The notes under the pieces were generated by a model, which saw only the letters and a list, made by a program, of their open reading frames with translations, was not told the DNA's origin and searched no databases. A stretch of 64,000 bases of DNA from Thysanoteuthis rhombus (Eukaryota > Mollusca > Cephalopoda > Oegopsida > Thysanoteuthidae): contig OY735220.1 in assembly GCA_963457665.1 (NCBI GenBank), positions 33,052,969 through 33,116,968 of the forward strand. Direction: 5' to 3'. Position 1 is the first letter of the stretch; every line of letters begins with the position of its first letter. A program made the translations under genes and the position numbers. Shown here piece after piece: positions 1 through 11,218 of this stretch.

Positions 1-440
1 TTAGTAAATAGAACTTCATTTTCAACTGTTCCTGTACCAATCCACACATTTATTAGTTTGTTAATATTTCCCATATCTTCAGAACAATGAATAGATTGAA
101 TGGAAGTAATGTGTTATACCTATTTGGCAACCAAGAGCACAAAAGATAAGGAATAAATAGAATCAAATGGAATAAAGGATACAGTTTATTGCCTATATAA
201 CTTAGAAAAGAGTCATTACATTCCAAATTTTGTTCAGACAATGGAATTCCTCCTTTATGTTCTTGATGACATTGTTACCAAAATGTTTTTTATATTCATC
301 AGCCTTCTTCAGGTATATAATCTTGCAAAAAAAGAAGAAAAACAAACTTTATTCATTCAAAGAATGGTGACAAAAATTGATCACTAATAAACCAACCAGA
401 TCAGTTCATTTTAGAGACATTATACTTTTTCCTCAATGAG
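1..440. other. A/T-rich sequence, no gene recognised
   Basis: No reading frame with protein-like content. The motif CAGCCTTCTTCAGGT at about 300-314 resembles the arms of the hairpin repeat near 26.1-26.3 kb. Confidence 0.5.
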
Positions 441-449
441 TTAAAAATT

Positions 450-590
450 AAAGCAAGCAAATTAAGAAATACAGAAAGCAAATCAAAAACTACAGCATGC
501 AAATTAAAGACTACTAAAAGCAAATCAAAAGCTCCTGCTTAAAAAATATGGCGAGCAATTAAAAAAAATGTGAGCAAATAAAGAATAGCA
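450..590 (+). repeat. Degenerate ~21-bp minisatellite
   Basis: At least four successive units of the type AAGCAAATCAAAAACTAC begin near 452, 475, 496 and 517; looser GAGCAATTAAA units follow to about 590. Phase is about 21-23 bases and units have drifted. Confidence 0.55.
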
Positions 591-974
591 GCCAGGAAAC
601 TTAATCGATGAACATGAATCATGAAATAATTATATTTACTGCTTCAATCACTACAAATGCCAAACTATTTTCATTACTAGTTTACTGATGGCATAAAAGA
701 TGACGGCATATATGAACTATATGGACGCACATCGCATTTTATATAAACATAGATGATAGAGATTTGCGTTGCAGTGAGCTAGGAGACTAGCGTTCCGTTG
801 ACCACAAACAGATTTTTAAATTTTTTGTTTTTGTTTTTATTACTTTTTTTATCTTCATATTTTTTTTTAAATTCAGCATTTTTATGATGTTAGTACATGA
901 ATGAAATTCTATTTCACTATGTCAGTTGTATCCCTTAGTGTGACTTATAGATAAATGTGACTAAGTATTTATTG

Positions 975-1066
975 TTTATGTCCATATCAGTGTGTGTGTA
1001 TGCAAAAACCTGAATGCAAACTCCAATGCATCAGTTGGAACTATTTAAGAGCAATTGATAAGGAAA
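975..1066 (+). repeat. Repeat family M, copy 1
   Basis: Shares an ordered set of blocks (GCAAACTC, then TTGGAACTATTTA, then GCAATTGATAAGGAA) with 1858-1975 in the same orientation. It abuts the family A copy that follows. Confidence 0.5.
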
Positions 1067-1410
1067 ACAGATCTGGTTAGTCACTCAATAGAAACCAATC
1101 TATGACCGACATCTGATTTTAAAAAAAAACAAGACTCAATGCTGCTGAGCACAAACTAAGAGACTGATTTAGCATAAACTTATATTGTGAATTGACACAT
1201 TAACTTAAAATCTATTTTTGGCATGGGCATTAAAAAAACAAAACATTTTTTATAGACATGATAAGGAGTGAATGTTCAAATTTTCATCCCTCTAGCTGCA
1301 TTGGTGCAACGTGTATGCATAATACATATATATATAACCATCCAGCTAGCCAGAACAACTTGAAAACTGAAGACACCTTTGTTGATAGTTTTGGTTGATG
1401 GTTTCTAATA
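1067..1410 (+). mobile_element. Family A interspersed repeat
   Basis: Begins AACAGATCTGGTTAGTCACT and ends GGTTGATGGTTTCTAATA, the two diagnostic ends of the dominant repeat. About 90 bases of the GTGATCA-rich 5' interior are missing, so this is an internally deleted copy. Confidence 0.8.
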
Positions 1411-1659
1411 GTGGAATTAGTTCGTGAATTGAATGAAAAAAAATTCAAAAATTCACCAAATGGTCAGAAAGAGGGAATTTTAAGCAGAAGTTATTCCCCT
1501 TGAAATTGACTTTCTACTTTCTTTGTGTGAATTTTAGAATAATTGAATGAAAAGATTTATGTGGCATTGTATGAGTAAGTATGTATCAATGGGTGTTGAA
1601 TCTCCTTTAGATGGAATTCCATCTTTGACAAATAAAATTTCTTCAGTGCACAAATTGCT

Positions 1660-1830
1660 AAATAAGTGCCATAGTGCTAAAATATTTTGGCCATTTTTTT
1701 ACCATTTTAGCATCTTTTTAGTTTTTTTAGCCATTTTTAGCATTCAGGGGCTTTTTTAAAAAGTATTTTTGGGGCTTTTTGGCAGTTGAACTGGTGCAAA
1801 TATTTTTTGAGTTGGCAACACTGAGTTTCA
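1660..1830 (-). repeat. Degenerate family E (hAT-like MITE) relic
   Basis: Repeated TTTTAGCCATTTTTAGC blocks and a closing GTTGGCAACACTG resemble the better preserved hAT-like element at 24843-25104. Too decayed to place ends. Confidence 0.3.
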
Positions 1831-1857
1831 GTCTTGGCAACTGTTTTTGCTACGCCC

Positions 1858-1975
1858 ATGTGTATCTGTATACGTCTATATCTCTCTGTGTGTCTCCATG
1901 TGTGCAAAGACCTCGAAGCAAACTCTTATATATCAATTGGAACTATTTAGAATTATTCAAGTGCAATTGATAAGG
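1858..1975 (+). repeat. Repeat family M, copy 2
   Basis: Second copy of the block order described for 975-1066, same strand. Function unknown. Confidence 0.5.
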
Positions 1976-2401
1976 AACAAAGCTTTGATGAATGGATTCC
2001 ATTTAAATTGAATGAAGAACAAAAATCACACGAATGAAGGCCTACATTAATGGTTAACATTGATCAATTTTCTTTCATTTTATCATGGAAAATATCCATA
2101 CCTCACATAAGTGAATCACCATAGCCAGTACATGTACCATAACTAATTGTGTGAAAAATTATCCAAAATTACGTAGAATAGAATTTTATCTAAAATCATC
2201 TTTAAATAGATCTTTCATCTGAAATTATCAACAAAAAAAATACCAGCACAACATTTGAGTATTGTTCGTCCAAAACATCCATGGAGACCCCAAAGAACAC
2301 TATTTTGAAAAACACAAAAAAAAACATTATAAGATGGTGTACAGTGGTATTCTCATGGAAATTTTCAAGGTTGTAGCTCAAAAAATGTGACCAGGAGCAC
2401 C
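1976..2401. other. A/T-rich sequence, no gene recognised
   Basis: No protein-like frame and no match to the other repeat families here. The long minus-strand frames running into 2725 consist of translated AT microsatellite and are not genes. Confidence 0.5.
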
Positions 2402-2410
2402 CGGAGACAC

Positions 2411-2411
<1 letters not shown>

Positions 2412-2463
<52 letters not shown>

Positions 2464-2470
2464 TATACAC
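2412..2470. repeat. AT dinucleotide microsatellite
   Basis: Nearly uninterrupted (AT)n followed by ACATATATATACAC. Confidence 0.95.
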
Positions 2471-2639
2471 ATTGATAAGCACATAGGCACACACAGACAC
2501 TGAAAAAGTGAAGAGTCTATTGCCCACTTGTCTGGTTGATTGGGCTATTTGTGTTACTTCGATGATTTGAAATGAATTTTGTATCATAGCTATGAAAGAT
2601 CTGCACAATGGATGGATGTAGATGAGAAGCTTAAGCATC

Positions 2640-2815
2640 AACTGAAAATCAGGACTGGAAATAGAAGGTATATAAGGGTATTGTGTATACCTACTTTTCA
2701 ATTTCCAGGATTTTTGTATGTTCATTGTCTTCTAAAGTAGACATTACCATATACCTAGTTCCCAAAACCAAGCCTTACCTTGTACATATTTCTCAAAACC
2801 GATTTCCATCACTAC
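2640..2815 (+). repeat. Repeat family J, copy 1
   Basis: Shares GTATACCTACTT, a TTTTTGTATGTT block, ACATTACCATATACCTAGTT and ATTTCCATCACT in order with 17940-18065 and 25590-25735. Confidence 0.55.
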
Positions 2816-2911
2816 TGAAAATGCATTATCATCCTCCAAATTTGAGATGAACGTTTGGTGGAACCAAAGTTGTTTGATTGTAGCATCCTTCAAAGTAACC
2901 AAACAATTACA

Positions 2912-3108
2912 GCGATACCCTGAATGGTACAATTTTTATTAGTTTGGGTTTTGATATAGTACAGTTAAGGTATTGCTGTACTAATTAATGTAACTGAGTT
3001 TAAGCTGAGAAAAAAAAACATTAAATCATAAGACCTTGAACAGTGCAGTTTTAAAGAGTACGGAAAATTTTGGATTTTTTTACCAGCACTAATCAAGGTT
3101 TACCAGTA
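2912..3108 (+). mobile_element. Family C (pogo/Tigger-like MITE), decayed copy
   Basis: Starts CGATACCCTGAATGGTAC and ends ACTAATCAAGGTTTACC, an imperfect inverted pair like that of the well-preserved copy at 12976-13288, with the internal AACAGTGCAGTTTT motif. No coding capacity. Confidence 0.6.
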
Positions 3109-3818
3109 ATGCGAATGAATATGTAAACCAGCATTTAAAAGTCAAACGTTTTGCTCCATTTGATCTGATGTTTTAAAAATGATATTTCAAAGATGACTTG
3201 GTTAAAAATGGTGATCTTATTGCGCCCAACCTTGCTTGTATGGAGTATCATTTTTCAAGCATCTAAACCACATATGGGTAAGTATTAGCCCGTAGGTCAA
3301 ATCTATCCCACAGGTCAACATTTTTTGTGGCCTGCTGCCAATTTAGTCATTTATTTAAAATCTCATGTAATTTTTCTCAGAAAGTCAATTTCATGATTCA
3401 CATTGTGAAATTACAATAGTTTTGGCTTTGCAAATCAATAATATAATAATTGTAATTCATATGTTTGTCTAGAATAGAAATTAAGTCAGTAATATGATCA
3501 ACATTTTTCAAGTGAATGTGTGGCCTGAATAAAGATGAGAAATGTCTAGTGTGGCCTGCTAGATCAAGAAGGTTGACCACGTCTGATCTAATCCACTTCC
3601 TTACAAGCAAAAGCTCTGAACAGGATCTCATTGAAGGAGACATCAAAGAATATTGGTTCTTTGGATACAAAATTTATTAAGAGAGGAATTGATGCTGCCA
3701 AGGTAGAATAGATGTTGAGAGACCAAGGGGAAATATTTTGATCGAATAGATATTTTTTCTTGAATATTTCAATTTATTTTGTTGAAATAAATCATCAATT
3801 TCATCTCAAAAGCCTATA

Positions 3819-3820
<2 letters not shown>
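3109..3820. other. Unassigned sequence
   Basis: Nothing gene-like. 3290-3600 contains GGCCTGCT/GGTCAA blocks that resemble a degraded repeat without another copy in the window. Confidence 0.4.
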
Positions 3821-3856
<36 letters not shown>

Positions 3857-3900
3857 TATATATTTATATATATATATAGATAGATATATATATAGATATA

Positions 3901-3930
<30 letters not shown>
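3821..3930. repeat. Compound AT/GATA microsatellite
   Basis: Long (AT)n with interspersed AGATATATAT and TTTATATAT units. Confidence 0.95.
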
Positions 3931-3937
<7 letters not shown>

Positions 3938-4168
3938 GTCATCCACAGACAGCTGTTTCGATGTATTACATCTCTTCAGTGTGGTTCTAGACTTTCCATT
4001 ATCCCATCCAGTACCACGAGGCAGGATTAAAACCTTCGCTTCAGATATATATATTTGTTTCTTTTATCTCTCTACAGTTGGAGAAATTTCTTTCTCTTTG
4101 TGCATGCACCACAATACCTTGACAATTGTACGAAGCTAACCATCATCAGATATGTTATATATATATAG

Positions 4169-4518
4169 TTTGCTCCGATGGAGCTAGAGAAGAGAAAATT
4201 TGGGCATTTACTTATTATGTACAGAAAAAAACTGTTTTTGATTTATAAAATTCCCCAGCTAAATAGGATTTTAATGGGTGGAGGCTTAATTTGCAAGTAA
4301 GTCAATGTTAAATTGATCCCTTATTTTGTGTCCTGCAGCATTCACGCTTGCTTTTTGAAAATTCAGACATTTTTTGTGACAACCTCCCAACAAAGGTCGA
4401 GAGGAATGATTTATTCATTGATCATCCCCTTTTCATATTTTTTATTTGATTACTCCCGCCACGACATTCTGCTAAAAGATATTTTGACAGTTTCCAACTA
4501 GTGACTAACCAGACCAGA
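4169..4518 (-). mobile_element. Family A repeat, reverse orientation, 3' truncated
   Basis: Reads from GAGCTAGAGAAG to GTGACTAACCAGACCAG, the reverse complement of the family A body and 5' end. The left edge abuts an AT run, where the 3' terminal part is missing. Confidence 0.75.
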
Positions 4519-4644
4519 GTTTTTTTGCTATTGGAATCTCAAAATCTCAAATTTCATCAAAATAAGTTCAACTATTCTAAACGTCATTTTGACACAGAAA
4601 TAGAAAAATAAAAGTAAGATTTTAACAGGAGAAATGAAATACTG

Positions 4645-4830
4645 ATCAAAGCCCATTCCAAAGGTGCATGTTTAGAATGGGGCACACCTTATGATGTGTG
4701 AAGCAGCCTGCCATAATTGTCATGGAAAATAATTTTCTGTCCATTGTACAAAACTACACCTTTGAAGTATTCAGGTTTCTTCTTTTCAGTGTTACCAATT
4801 TGGATATTCTATATCTGAATTTACATAATA
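4645..4830 (-). repeat. Repeat family H, reverse copy
   Basis: Contains CAGCCTGCCATAATTGTCAT and ACACCTTTGAAGTATT, the reverse complement of the copies at 11219-11365 and 46335-46505. Confidence 0.55.
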
Positions 4831-5639
4831 TCTTATTTATTTTCATTAGATTTTTCTAGATGCACTGACTCCCAGAACTATAAACTCAATATAGCACTAC
4901 CTTGTGTGTTGACCAATATATCTGATGAATGCCAACTTTGTATAATGGCCAGTTGTGAGGTAATCACATGATCAGAATCACAGAGATTTTTCCTATTGTA
5001 ATTAGATGTAGAAACATGAATAAATAAAAACAAAAGAGCAGAGCCTTCAAAAACTAAGTTTTAGTAATGTAAGCAAAAACAATTATGATAACAACAGTCA
5101 TTTTAACCTTCAGTACTTTAAAATTCTAAATGTTACTTTTTGTTCAATCTAAAAATGTGTTTTTCCAATTTCAAAATCACAGATCTCTTTGGAAATTATA
5201 ATCTATAACCATCTACAGTGAAATATCTCAAGCCTACAACCATTTTTTTTTTTGAGGGGGGTCAGTATGAAGTGCAATTTTTATGAAGAAACTTTGCATC
5301 AGAGACGTTAAGCAGAATTCCCATTATCATGAGGATACGATTAAACGTAATTTTCTTGGGATCATTAATTTCATAAATAATTCAGATTCATCCATATTTA
5401 TCATATTTACTATTTAAGAATCATGTATTATTGATACCAAACAATGGTGCACACAATTTGTGTTTGGAAAATAGCTATCAGCAGGCAATTAAGATTTGAA
5501 TACAAAAATGTTTCATGTAAAAACTAAAAAGAGAGAATTTTTCCAATGCTAAAAAGAGAGAGCTGATATTTACAAACCAATTATTTGTAGACATTTAAAA
5601 AATGTTCCTTTTAAGCCTTGGAGGTTTTGATGCAAGAAG
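4831..5639. other. A/T-rich sequence, no gene recognised
   Basis: No protein-like frame or recognisable repeat. A short T-run next to a G-run is at about 5243-5262. Confidence 0.5.
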
Positions 5640-5640
5640 A

Positions 5641-5999
5641 AACAGGTCTGGTTATTCAATCGATAGAGAATGGTATGTGATCAACGTTTTTGGCAGAATA
5701 CCATGTTGGGGATGATCAATTAAAAAAATTGGAAAAAGGGTGATCAATGAAAAAAGTTACCTTTCTCATTTTTTGTTGGGCAGTGATTACCAAAAAAATC
5801 TCAAAAACAAGTGTGAATGTGAATTTTCAAAAAAAAAAAAATTGTTTTTTCTCCACATAATAAGGGGTAAATGTTTGAATTTTCAGCTGTCTCTCTATTT
5901 GTGTGGCCTTTATGCATGACGCATACATAGCCATTCAGTCAGCCAGCCAAACCAACCTGAAAAAAAACTGAAGAAATCTATGTGGACGGTTTTTAATAT
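5641..5999 (+). mobile_element. Family A interspersed repeat
   Basis: AACAGGTCTGGTTATTCAAT at the 5' end, CTGAAGAAATCTATGTGGAC then TTTTTAATA at the 3' end. Part of the middle is deleted. Confidence 0.8.
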
Positions 6000-6162
6000 C
6001 CAAGATCAAGGTGGTAATTCTTCTTAATTTTTTTTAGGTCGACAATTATCTGTAAAATTAATGTTTCAGAAACTTGCTCATTTTCTATTTTGTAACTATT
6101 GATTGAAATTTAATTAGTGTCCTTTTAAATGGAATTTCTTGCATATCCATATGATTGTAAAG

Positions 6163-6218
6163 TATTAAAACTGTCAACCAAAACTGTCAAAATAGGTTTC
6201 TTAAGTTTTTTAGTTGGT

Positions 6219-6252
<34 letters not shown>

Positions 6253-6590
6253 ATAAATCAATCACATGGACATGCCATACCAATTAAAAACTCTTCTTTT
6301 TGGAACCCATGGAAATTTGTAAAAAATCATAAAACCAAAACTGTCTCCAAAACTGCCAACCAAGGTTTGTTCAGTTTTTTAGTGGAAGTTTCAGTTTGCA
6401 ATGTGAGGTTATGCTAAATTTGGACTTTTAGTTTGTGTCTGGCAGCATTCACACTTGTTTTTTTTTTGAAGATCCAGACTTTATCAATGATCACTCCATT
6501 TTCCGATTTTTCAATCAATCACCCTCAATAGAGCCTGCTGCCAAAACACATTGGTTACGTGACAGTTTCTATTGAGTGACCAACCTGTTC
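6163..6590 (-). mobile_element. Family A repeat, reverse, with partly duplicated 3' module
   Basis: Reverse complement of family A. The 3'-terminal module (CAAAACTGTC, then AGGTTTCTT/GTTTGTTC, then CAGTTTTTTAG) occurs twice, at 6170-6215 and about 6335-6385, so this copy carries an internal duplication or nested fragment. Confidence 0.75.
6219..6252. repeat. CTGG tetranucleotide array inside a family A copy
   Basis: About eight CTGG units, lying where other family A copies have only two or three GCCAGCCAG units; an expansion of an element-internal motif. Confidence 0.9.
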
Positions 6591-6815
6591 TTCATTTTTG
6601 ATTAGTGCTGTTTGCTCATTGTCGTAGAGTAATGCTTTGAGTTGTATAGAAAACAATTAGAAAATTAAGATATATGTAAAAAAAGAGTCAAAATCAATTT
6701 AGTGATACTTTCAACATTTCTAAAAATTTTCTTTAGCCAAAACAAAGAGTGTTTTTCTAGGTTCGAAGTGCAGAGATATTGAAATCCTTTTCCGTTGAAT
6801 TGAGAGTACAGGCCT

Positions 6816-7016
6816 CTACAGTTATAATGTGGTTCGTTATAGCACAGTTCATGATATAATACAGGTGGATGGTGGACCCCAAAATATGAACCTAGCTCTT
6901 AAACAGCTAGATCTAGAACTAGCTACAAAATAGCTAAATTGGCAACTTGTTACAGCAGCTCAGTTAAAAATGTGGTTGGCTTTCTTAGACCGCAACATCT
7001 GCATTATAATGGGATA
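6816..7016 (+). repeat. Repeat family D, copy 1
   Basis: GTTATAATGTGGTTCGTTAT, then GTGGACCCCAAAATAT, CAGCTCAGTTA, and a closing GCATTATAATGGG. The same blocks occur in reverse order and orientation at 62183-62381. Ends are inverted (TTATAATG/CATTATAA), suggesting a small DNA transposon. Confidence 0.6.
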
Positions 7017-7476
7017 TGCTCGTATCAATGCTCTTAGTGATAATAACATTGGGATGAAATATCTGGAGCTCTCAACAGAAACTAATATTATATAGAAATT
7101 GCATAGAAGGTAGAAAGGCCATTGATGCCTGAGGAAGGATTTTGAGGTTATTGATTTCCCTCTGGTTAGGGTGGATGTTAGAATGAATATATGAGCAATG
7201 GAAATAAATTTTGATCACCAGCAGAGCAGGCAGAAAGAGAAATTGTCTCCTGGAGTTGTAAAACTGATGGCAGCGAAGTTAGATGGGAATCAATCTTGCA
7301 AAGAGTTGTGAAGAAAATCAATGGCTGTTGCTGTTTCATTGGCCTCTGCATTCTGGCAGCAACGTTCTGTGTCAAATTAGCTGAAATCTTTGGCGGAGAA
7401 ACTTCAGCAAGCTATTAGAAAAATCCCATCATTATTTATACAAAATCATCAACAAGACATTCAAGCCAATAAACCC
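7017..7476. other. Unassigned sequence with a short minus-strand frame
   Basis: A 65-codon minus-strand frame (7178-7375) lies in slightly G+C-richer sequence but has no recognisable domain, splice context or neighbour support. Not called as a gene. Confidence 0.3.
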
Positions 7477-7605
7477 AAACGTAGGTATTCTGAGGAATGA
7501 ACAAATTGAAAATAGGTCAAGTTGGTCACTCACCAGCGTCTTTTGGCGGCATGCCATGTTGGGGGTGATCAATTAAACGATTGGAAAAGGAGATGATCAA
7601 TGAAT
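7477..7605 (+). repeat. Partial family A copy with flank, first unit of a tandem duplication
   Basis: AGGTCAAGTTGGTCACTCAC through GGGGTGATCAATTAA and GATGATCAATGAAT match the 5' part of family A. The preceding flank (GTAGGTATTCTGAG) is repeated before the next copy, so flank and element 5' part were duplicated together. Confidence 0.65.
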
Positions 7606-7648
7606 GTAAACCTAAATGTAGATATTCTGAGAAGTTAGTGAAATGAAA

Positions 7649-8094
7649 ACAGGTCTGGTTAGTCGCTCAGTATGAGTTATCACATGATCAACGTCTATTG
7701 GCAGCATGCCGCTTCGGGGGTGATCGATTGAGAGATTGGAAAAAGGGATGATCAATGAATACATTACTTCTCTTACTTTCTATTGGATCTCTAAAAAGTC
7801 TGAATTTTCAAAAAATAAAACAAGCATGGATGCTACGCACACAGACTGTGGTACCGATTTGGCACAAAGTTACATTGTAAATTGAATCCCCTTTTTCCTC
7901 CATTAAAAATTATTTAAGAGGTGATAGAAAAAATTCTAGATATAATAAGGGACAAATGATAAAATTTTGAGCACTATAGCGCCATTTGTTTGGCCTCTAT
8001 GCATGACACATACAAAGCTTGCCAGAATCACTTCAAAACTGAAGGAACCTATGTTGACAGTTTTAGTGACAGTTTTGGTTGAAGGTTTCTAATA
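7649..8094 (+). mobile_element. Family A interspersed repeat, near full length
   Basis: AACAGGTCTGGTTAGTCGCT to GGTTGAAGGTTTCTAATA. Contains GGTGATC, GATGATCAATGAAT and the TCAGACT-type middle. Its 3' end has a doubled GACAGTTTTAGTGACAGTTT. Confidence 0.85.
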
Positions 8095-8205
8095 CTTTAT
8101 GGAGTAAACAAAATGAAATCACAGAGAATCAATCTAACACAACATAAATTATTTCTTCTCTATTTATCTTTATTATCATCATTATTATTTCATTCATTCC
8201 ATGCG

Positions 8206-8665
8206 TGCACTAGATGTCTGGTGGTTATTGCTGGAGACTGAGCGATAAGTTTCCTCAAATCTCCAGCACCCTTCTCAGTATCCTTGCAGACTCCAGCTGT
8301 GCCATGGTCTGAACAGACCCAACCTTTCCTTGAATTTCTTATTCATCCAATCCCGCTTCCAATGCTTCTGGAACGATAACAAATTCACCAACAATTTATA
8401 AGCAAGACTTGAACTTTGATGATCCACATCTTATTTAGCTTCTGGGCAAGGTCCTGGTATTCCTCCAATTTTCTGCCCTCTTTCACCTTCACACTGTGGT
8501 TGACTGGCACATCCATGTTAACAATCTAGTAAATCCTCCTTTGCCTGCCTGTGATTATAAAATCTGGTCTCCTGGCTTGGACATAGTGGTTTGACTGGAT
8601 CCCAAAGCCCCAGAGCATTTTATTCTTTCTATTCTCTATGACAGCCTCTGGTTTATGCTAATACC
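8206..8665 (-). pseudogene. Decayed non-LTR retrotransposon 3' end (RLE-type endonuclease region)
   Basis: The minus strand reads, from high to low coordinates, ENRKNKMLWGFGIQSNHY, then QARRPDFIITG, then MDVPVNHSVKV, then KLEEYQDLAQKLNKMW, and after a frameshift ESARILRRVLEI. This order (WGF..Q, RRPD, DxxxP, EKxxYQDL, ARILR) is the C-terminal end of LINE proteins that carry a restriction-like endonuclease, RPD being the hallmark. At least three stops and one frameshift make it dead. Only about 150 residues of a far longer protein remain. Clade assignment beyond this is not possible by eye. Confidence 0.65.
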
Positions 8666-8702
8666 ACCTGTTTACCTGGTTGGAGCCAAATTGCTTTCAC
8701 AG

Positions 8703-9030
8703 AAGGCTGAAATTTTAAACATTTATTCCTTATTATGTCTAGAAAAATTTGTTCTTTTAGTTTTTTAGCAAAAGGTTCTATTAACAATGTAAATTTCTGC
8801 TAAATTGGTCCCTCAGTTTGTGTCTGCAAGTTTTCACTCGTTTTTTTTAATTCAGATTTTTTCCAGTGATCACAGTTCAAAAAAATGACAAGAGAAGTAA
8901 CTTATTGATTGATCACCCCTTCATCACTCCCTGTTCCAATTTCTTTTAATTGATCATCCCTCAACATAGCATGTTGCCAAAAGACATTGGCCATTACCGT
9001 TTCTATCAAGTGACTTATCAAACTTGTTTT
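8703..9030 (-). mobile_element. Family A repeat, reverse, 3' truncated
   Basis: From AGGCTGAAATTTTAAACATT to GTTTCTATCAAGTGACTTAT. It abuts the LINE relic on its left. Confidence 0.75.
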
Positions 9031-9540
9031 TCTAGGTTTTGTCTATTTTTTTGATTATTATCATTACGACATATACTTCTACTACTGAGACAAATGACTG
9101 CTCAGATATTTCAGAAGACAGAGGGAATTGCAGATGAAACAACATAGATTTGATTATGAAGAGGATATCTAAAAAGAGAAATCAAATTACAGTTACTGAC
9201 ATCCTAGGTCTCCGCTATAAGAACCATTAATATAGATAATTGATAAGACTCACGAGATTAGCAAATACAGACTATATAGAGATAACACAATCAATCACAT
9301 AATAAACCATTGAAGCTAGTCCAGAATGAGTACAGAAATAGGCATAACTGAGTTGGATGGGTGAACCAATGGGAACTGTGCAAACAATGGTGATCTGATC
9401 ATGCAGACTAATGGTATGTGCACATACCATATTCTGTCTCAAGAAATGAAAAACACAAAAGTCCTCTGGAACTTTGAGATTTAAATCGATCATCTAATCC
9501 AGATTGGAAAACTGGATTTAATTATGATGAATAAGGGGAA
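9031..9540. other. Unassigned sequence
   Basis: A 73-codon minus-strand frame (9272-9493) without a recognisable domain; otherwise nothing gene-like. Confidence 0.35.
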
Positions 9541-9569
9541 AAAATGTGTCAGATGGTGGATTTTGCCTT

Positions 9570-9799
9570 TTGAGCGGACCACAGCGTAAGATTGGAAGAA
9601 AGTGAAAAGCTGAATAGGTATCTGGATCTCACCAGAAAACTGCCAAAGTTATCGAACTGAGGATGACAGTTGTGCAAGTTCCAAAAAGCCTAGCTAAAAC
9701 AATGAAGAAACTGGAGTTTCATGAAAGAATTGAGGCCATCCAGTTAATGGTTCCACTGGAAACAGCTAGAATACTGAGGCAAGTGCTGGAATTTTAAGG
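9570..9799 (+). pseudogene. Second decayed LINE C-terminus (ARILR end)
   Basis: Plus-strand translation gives KLNRYLDLTRKL in one frame and, after a frameshift, a run with KSLAKTMKKLEF and VPLETARILRQVLEF followed by TAA at 9796-9798. It corresponds to the extreme C-terminus of the same LINE type as 8206-8665 but on the opposite strand, so it is a separate insertion. Confidence 0.5.
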
Positions 9800-9878
9800 A
9801 GACTTACTGTCAGTCCATCTCGAGTGAAAACCATCATTTGCTAAAAGTGTAAAAGCTCAATGAGTGAATAATTATAAT

Positions 9879-10288
9879 AACAGGTCTAGTTAGTAACTCA
9901 ATAATAACAAACATCTTTTGGCAACCTGCCGTGTTAGAATCGTTCAAATGAAAGATCAGAAAAGGGGTGATCAAGGAATAAATAACTTCTCTTACCTTTC
10001 ATTGGGCAGTGATCACTAAAAAAAAGTCTAAATTTTTGAAAAAAATAACATGAATGCTGCCAGACTTAAACCAAGAGACGAATTTAGCATAATTTTAGAC
10101 TTAAAATTGAACCCCACTTCTAATGATCAAATATGGGTGGAGGTTTGAAAAAACAAGAGAAAATGTCTTTTTTCTAGACATAATGAGGAGTAAATGTTTA
10201 GATTTTCAGCCCTCTAGCTCTTTTGGTGCTGCCTGTATGTGCAACATGCACATAAATAGCCAGACAGATATCCTCACTTGAAAACAGA
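9879..10288 (+). mobile_element. Family A interspersed repeat, 3' truncated
   Basis: AACAGGTCTAGTTAGTAACT to CACTTGAAAACAG, then lost before the usual GGTTTCTAATA end. Confidence 0.8.
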
Positions 10289-11218
10289 TTTTTTTTTCCC
10301 CTACACAATCAGAAAAAAAATGCCAATAATTGAAATATTTTAATGTTATTTGTTTCAGTTATATTTCACGAAGCCAGAACATCAAGCTATTGAAAAAAAT
10401 TAGTTTTCAGTCATATCTGATTTTTCTTATTCGCAGCAAAGTAGAAAAGCGTTGTGAACATCCTCTAAGTATGCTTTTTCCCTAGTTTTCACCAGGAGTA
10501 GTATACTAGAGATGCTGTTGTGACATGTCTACCATTCATCGCCTATCACAATTTTTTTGATAACCAGAACATTTTCATTATGTAGCAAATTCCATACAGA
10601 AATTTGGTCCAGTAGGTTTTTTTTTCACAATTTATGAAGAAGTCATGCATCAAAGCAACCAACATAATCTCGCTGGTGCAAATGATTTCCAATGTTTGAT
10701 CTGGATATTTTGAGTATGTTTACTCTCTGCTGAGCCATATAACATTGATCATTCTCAAGTAATGTTTTCATTTGATCATAATCAACCTAAACTGGATTAT
10801 TCAACCGTAGAGCATTGTTTGTGAGAAAGCTCTAACACAAAACTTCACAAATCACTTTTGACATATTTGATCATTCACACAACCTTCTTCATGAACTGCA
10901 CAAATCTTTATTATTTGAGTAACATTTTTACTTTTCTTCAAATAAAAAAGCATAATATACCTATAATGTTGCTTATTTTCTCTTATTCCAATGTTAGAAC
11001 CAATAAACCAAAATATGCAAATTTTAACAATTTTTCAAAAAATGCATGTTGATATGACAGCTTTCCCAAGACAATCAAAATCAATCCTTTTGAATGAAGT
11101 TAATTAAAACTAAATACTCCTGAGAAATGTAATGAAAATAAATAAAAAGTGTTAGATTATAGATCTTTCTTCATAGTTTCTCAAATTATATCTCTTCACT
11201 TCTGATCTATAGAACTAT
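10289..11218. other. A/T-rich sequence, no gene recognised
   Basis: Short frames only (the longest 64 codons at 10858-11052, low complexity). No recognised repeat. Confidence 0.5.
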
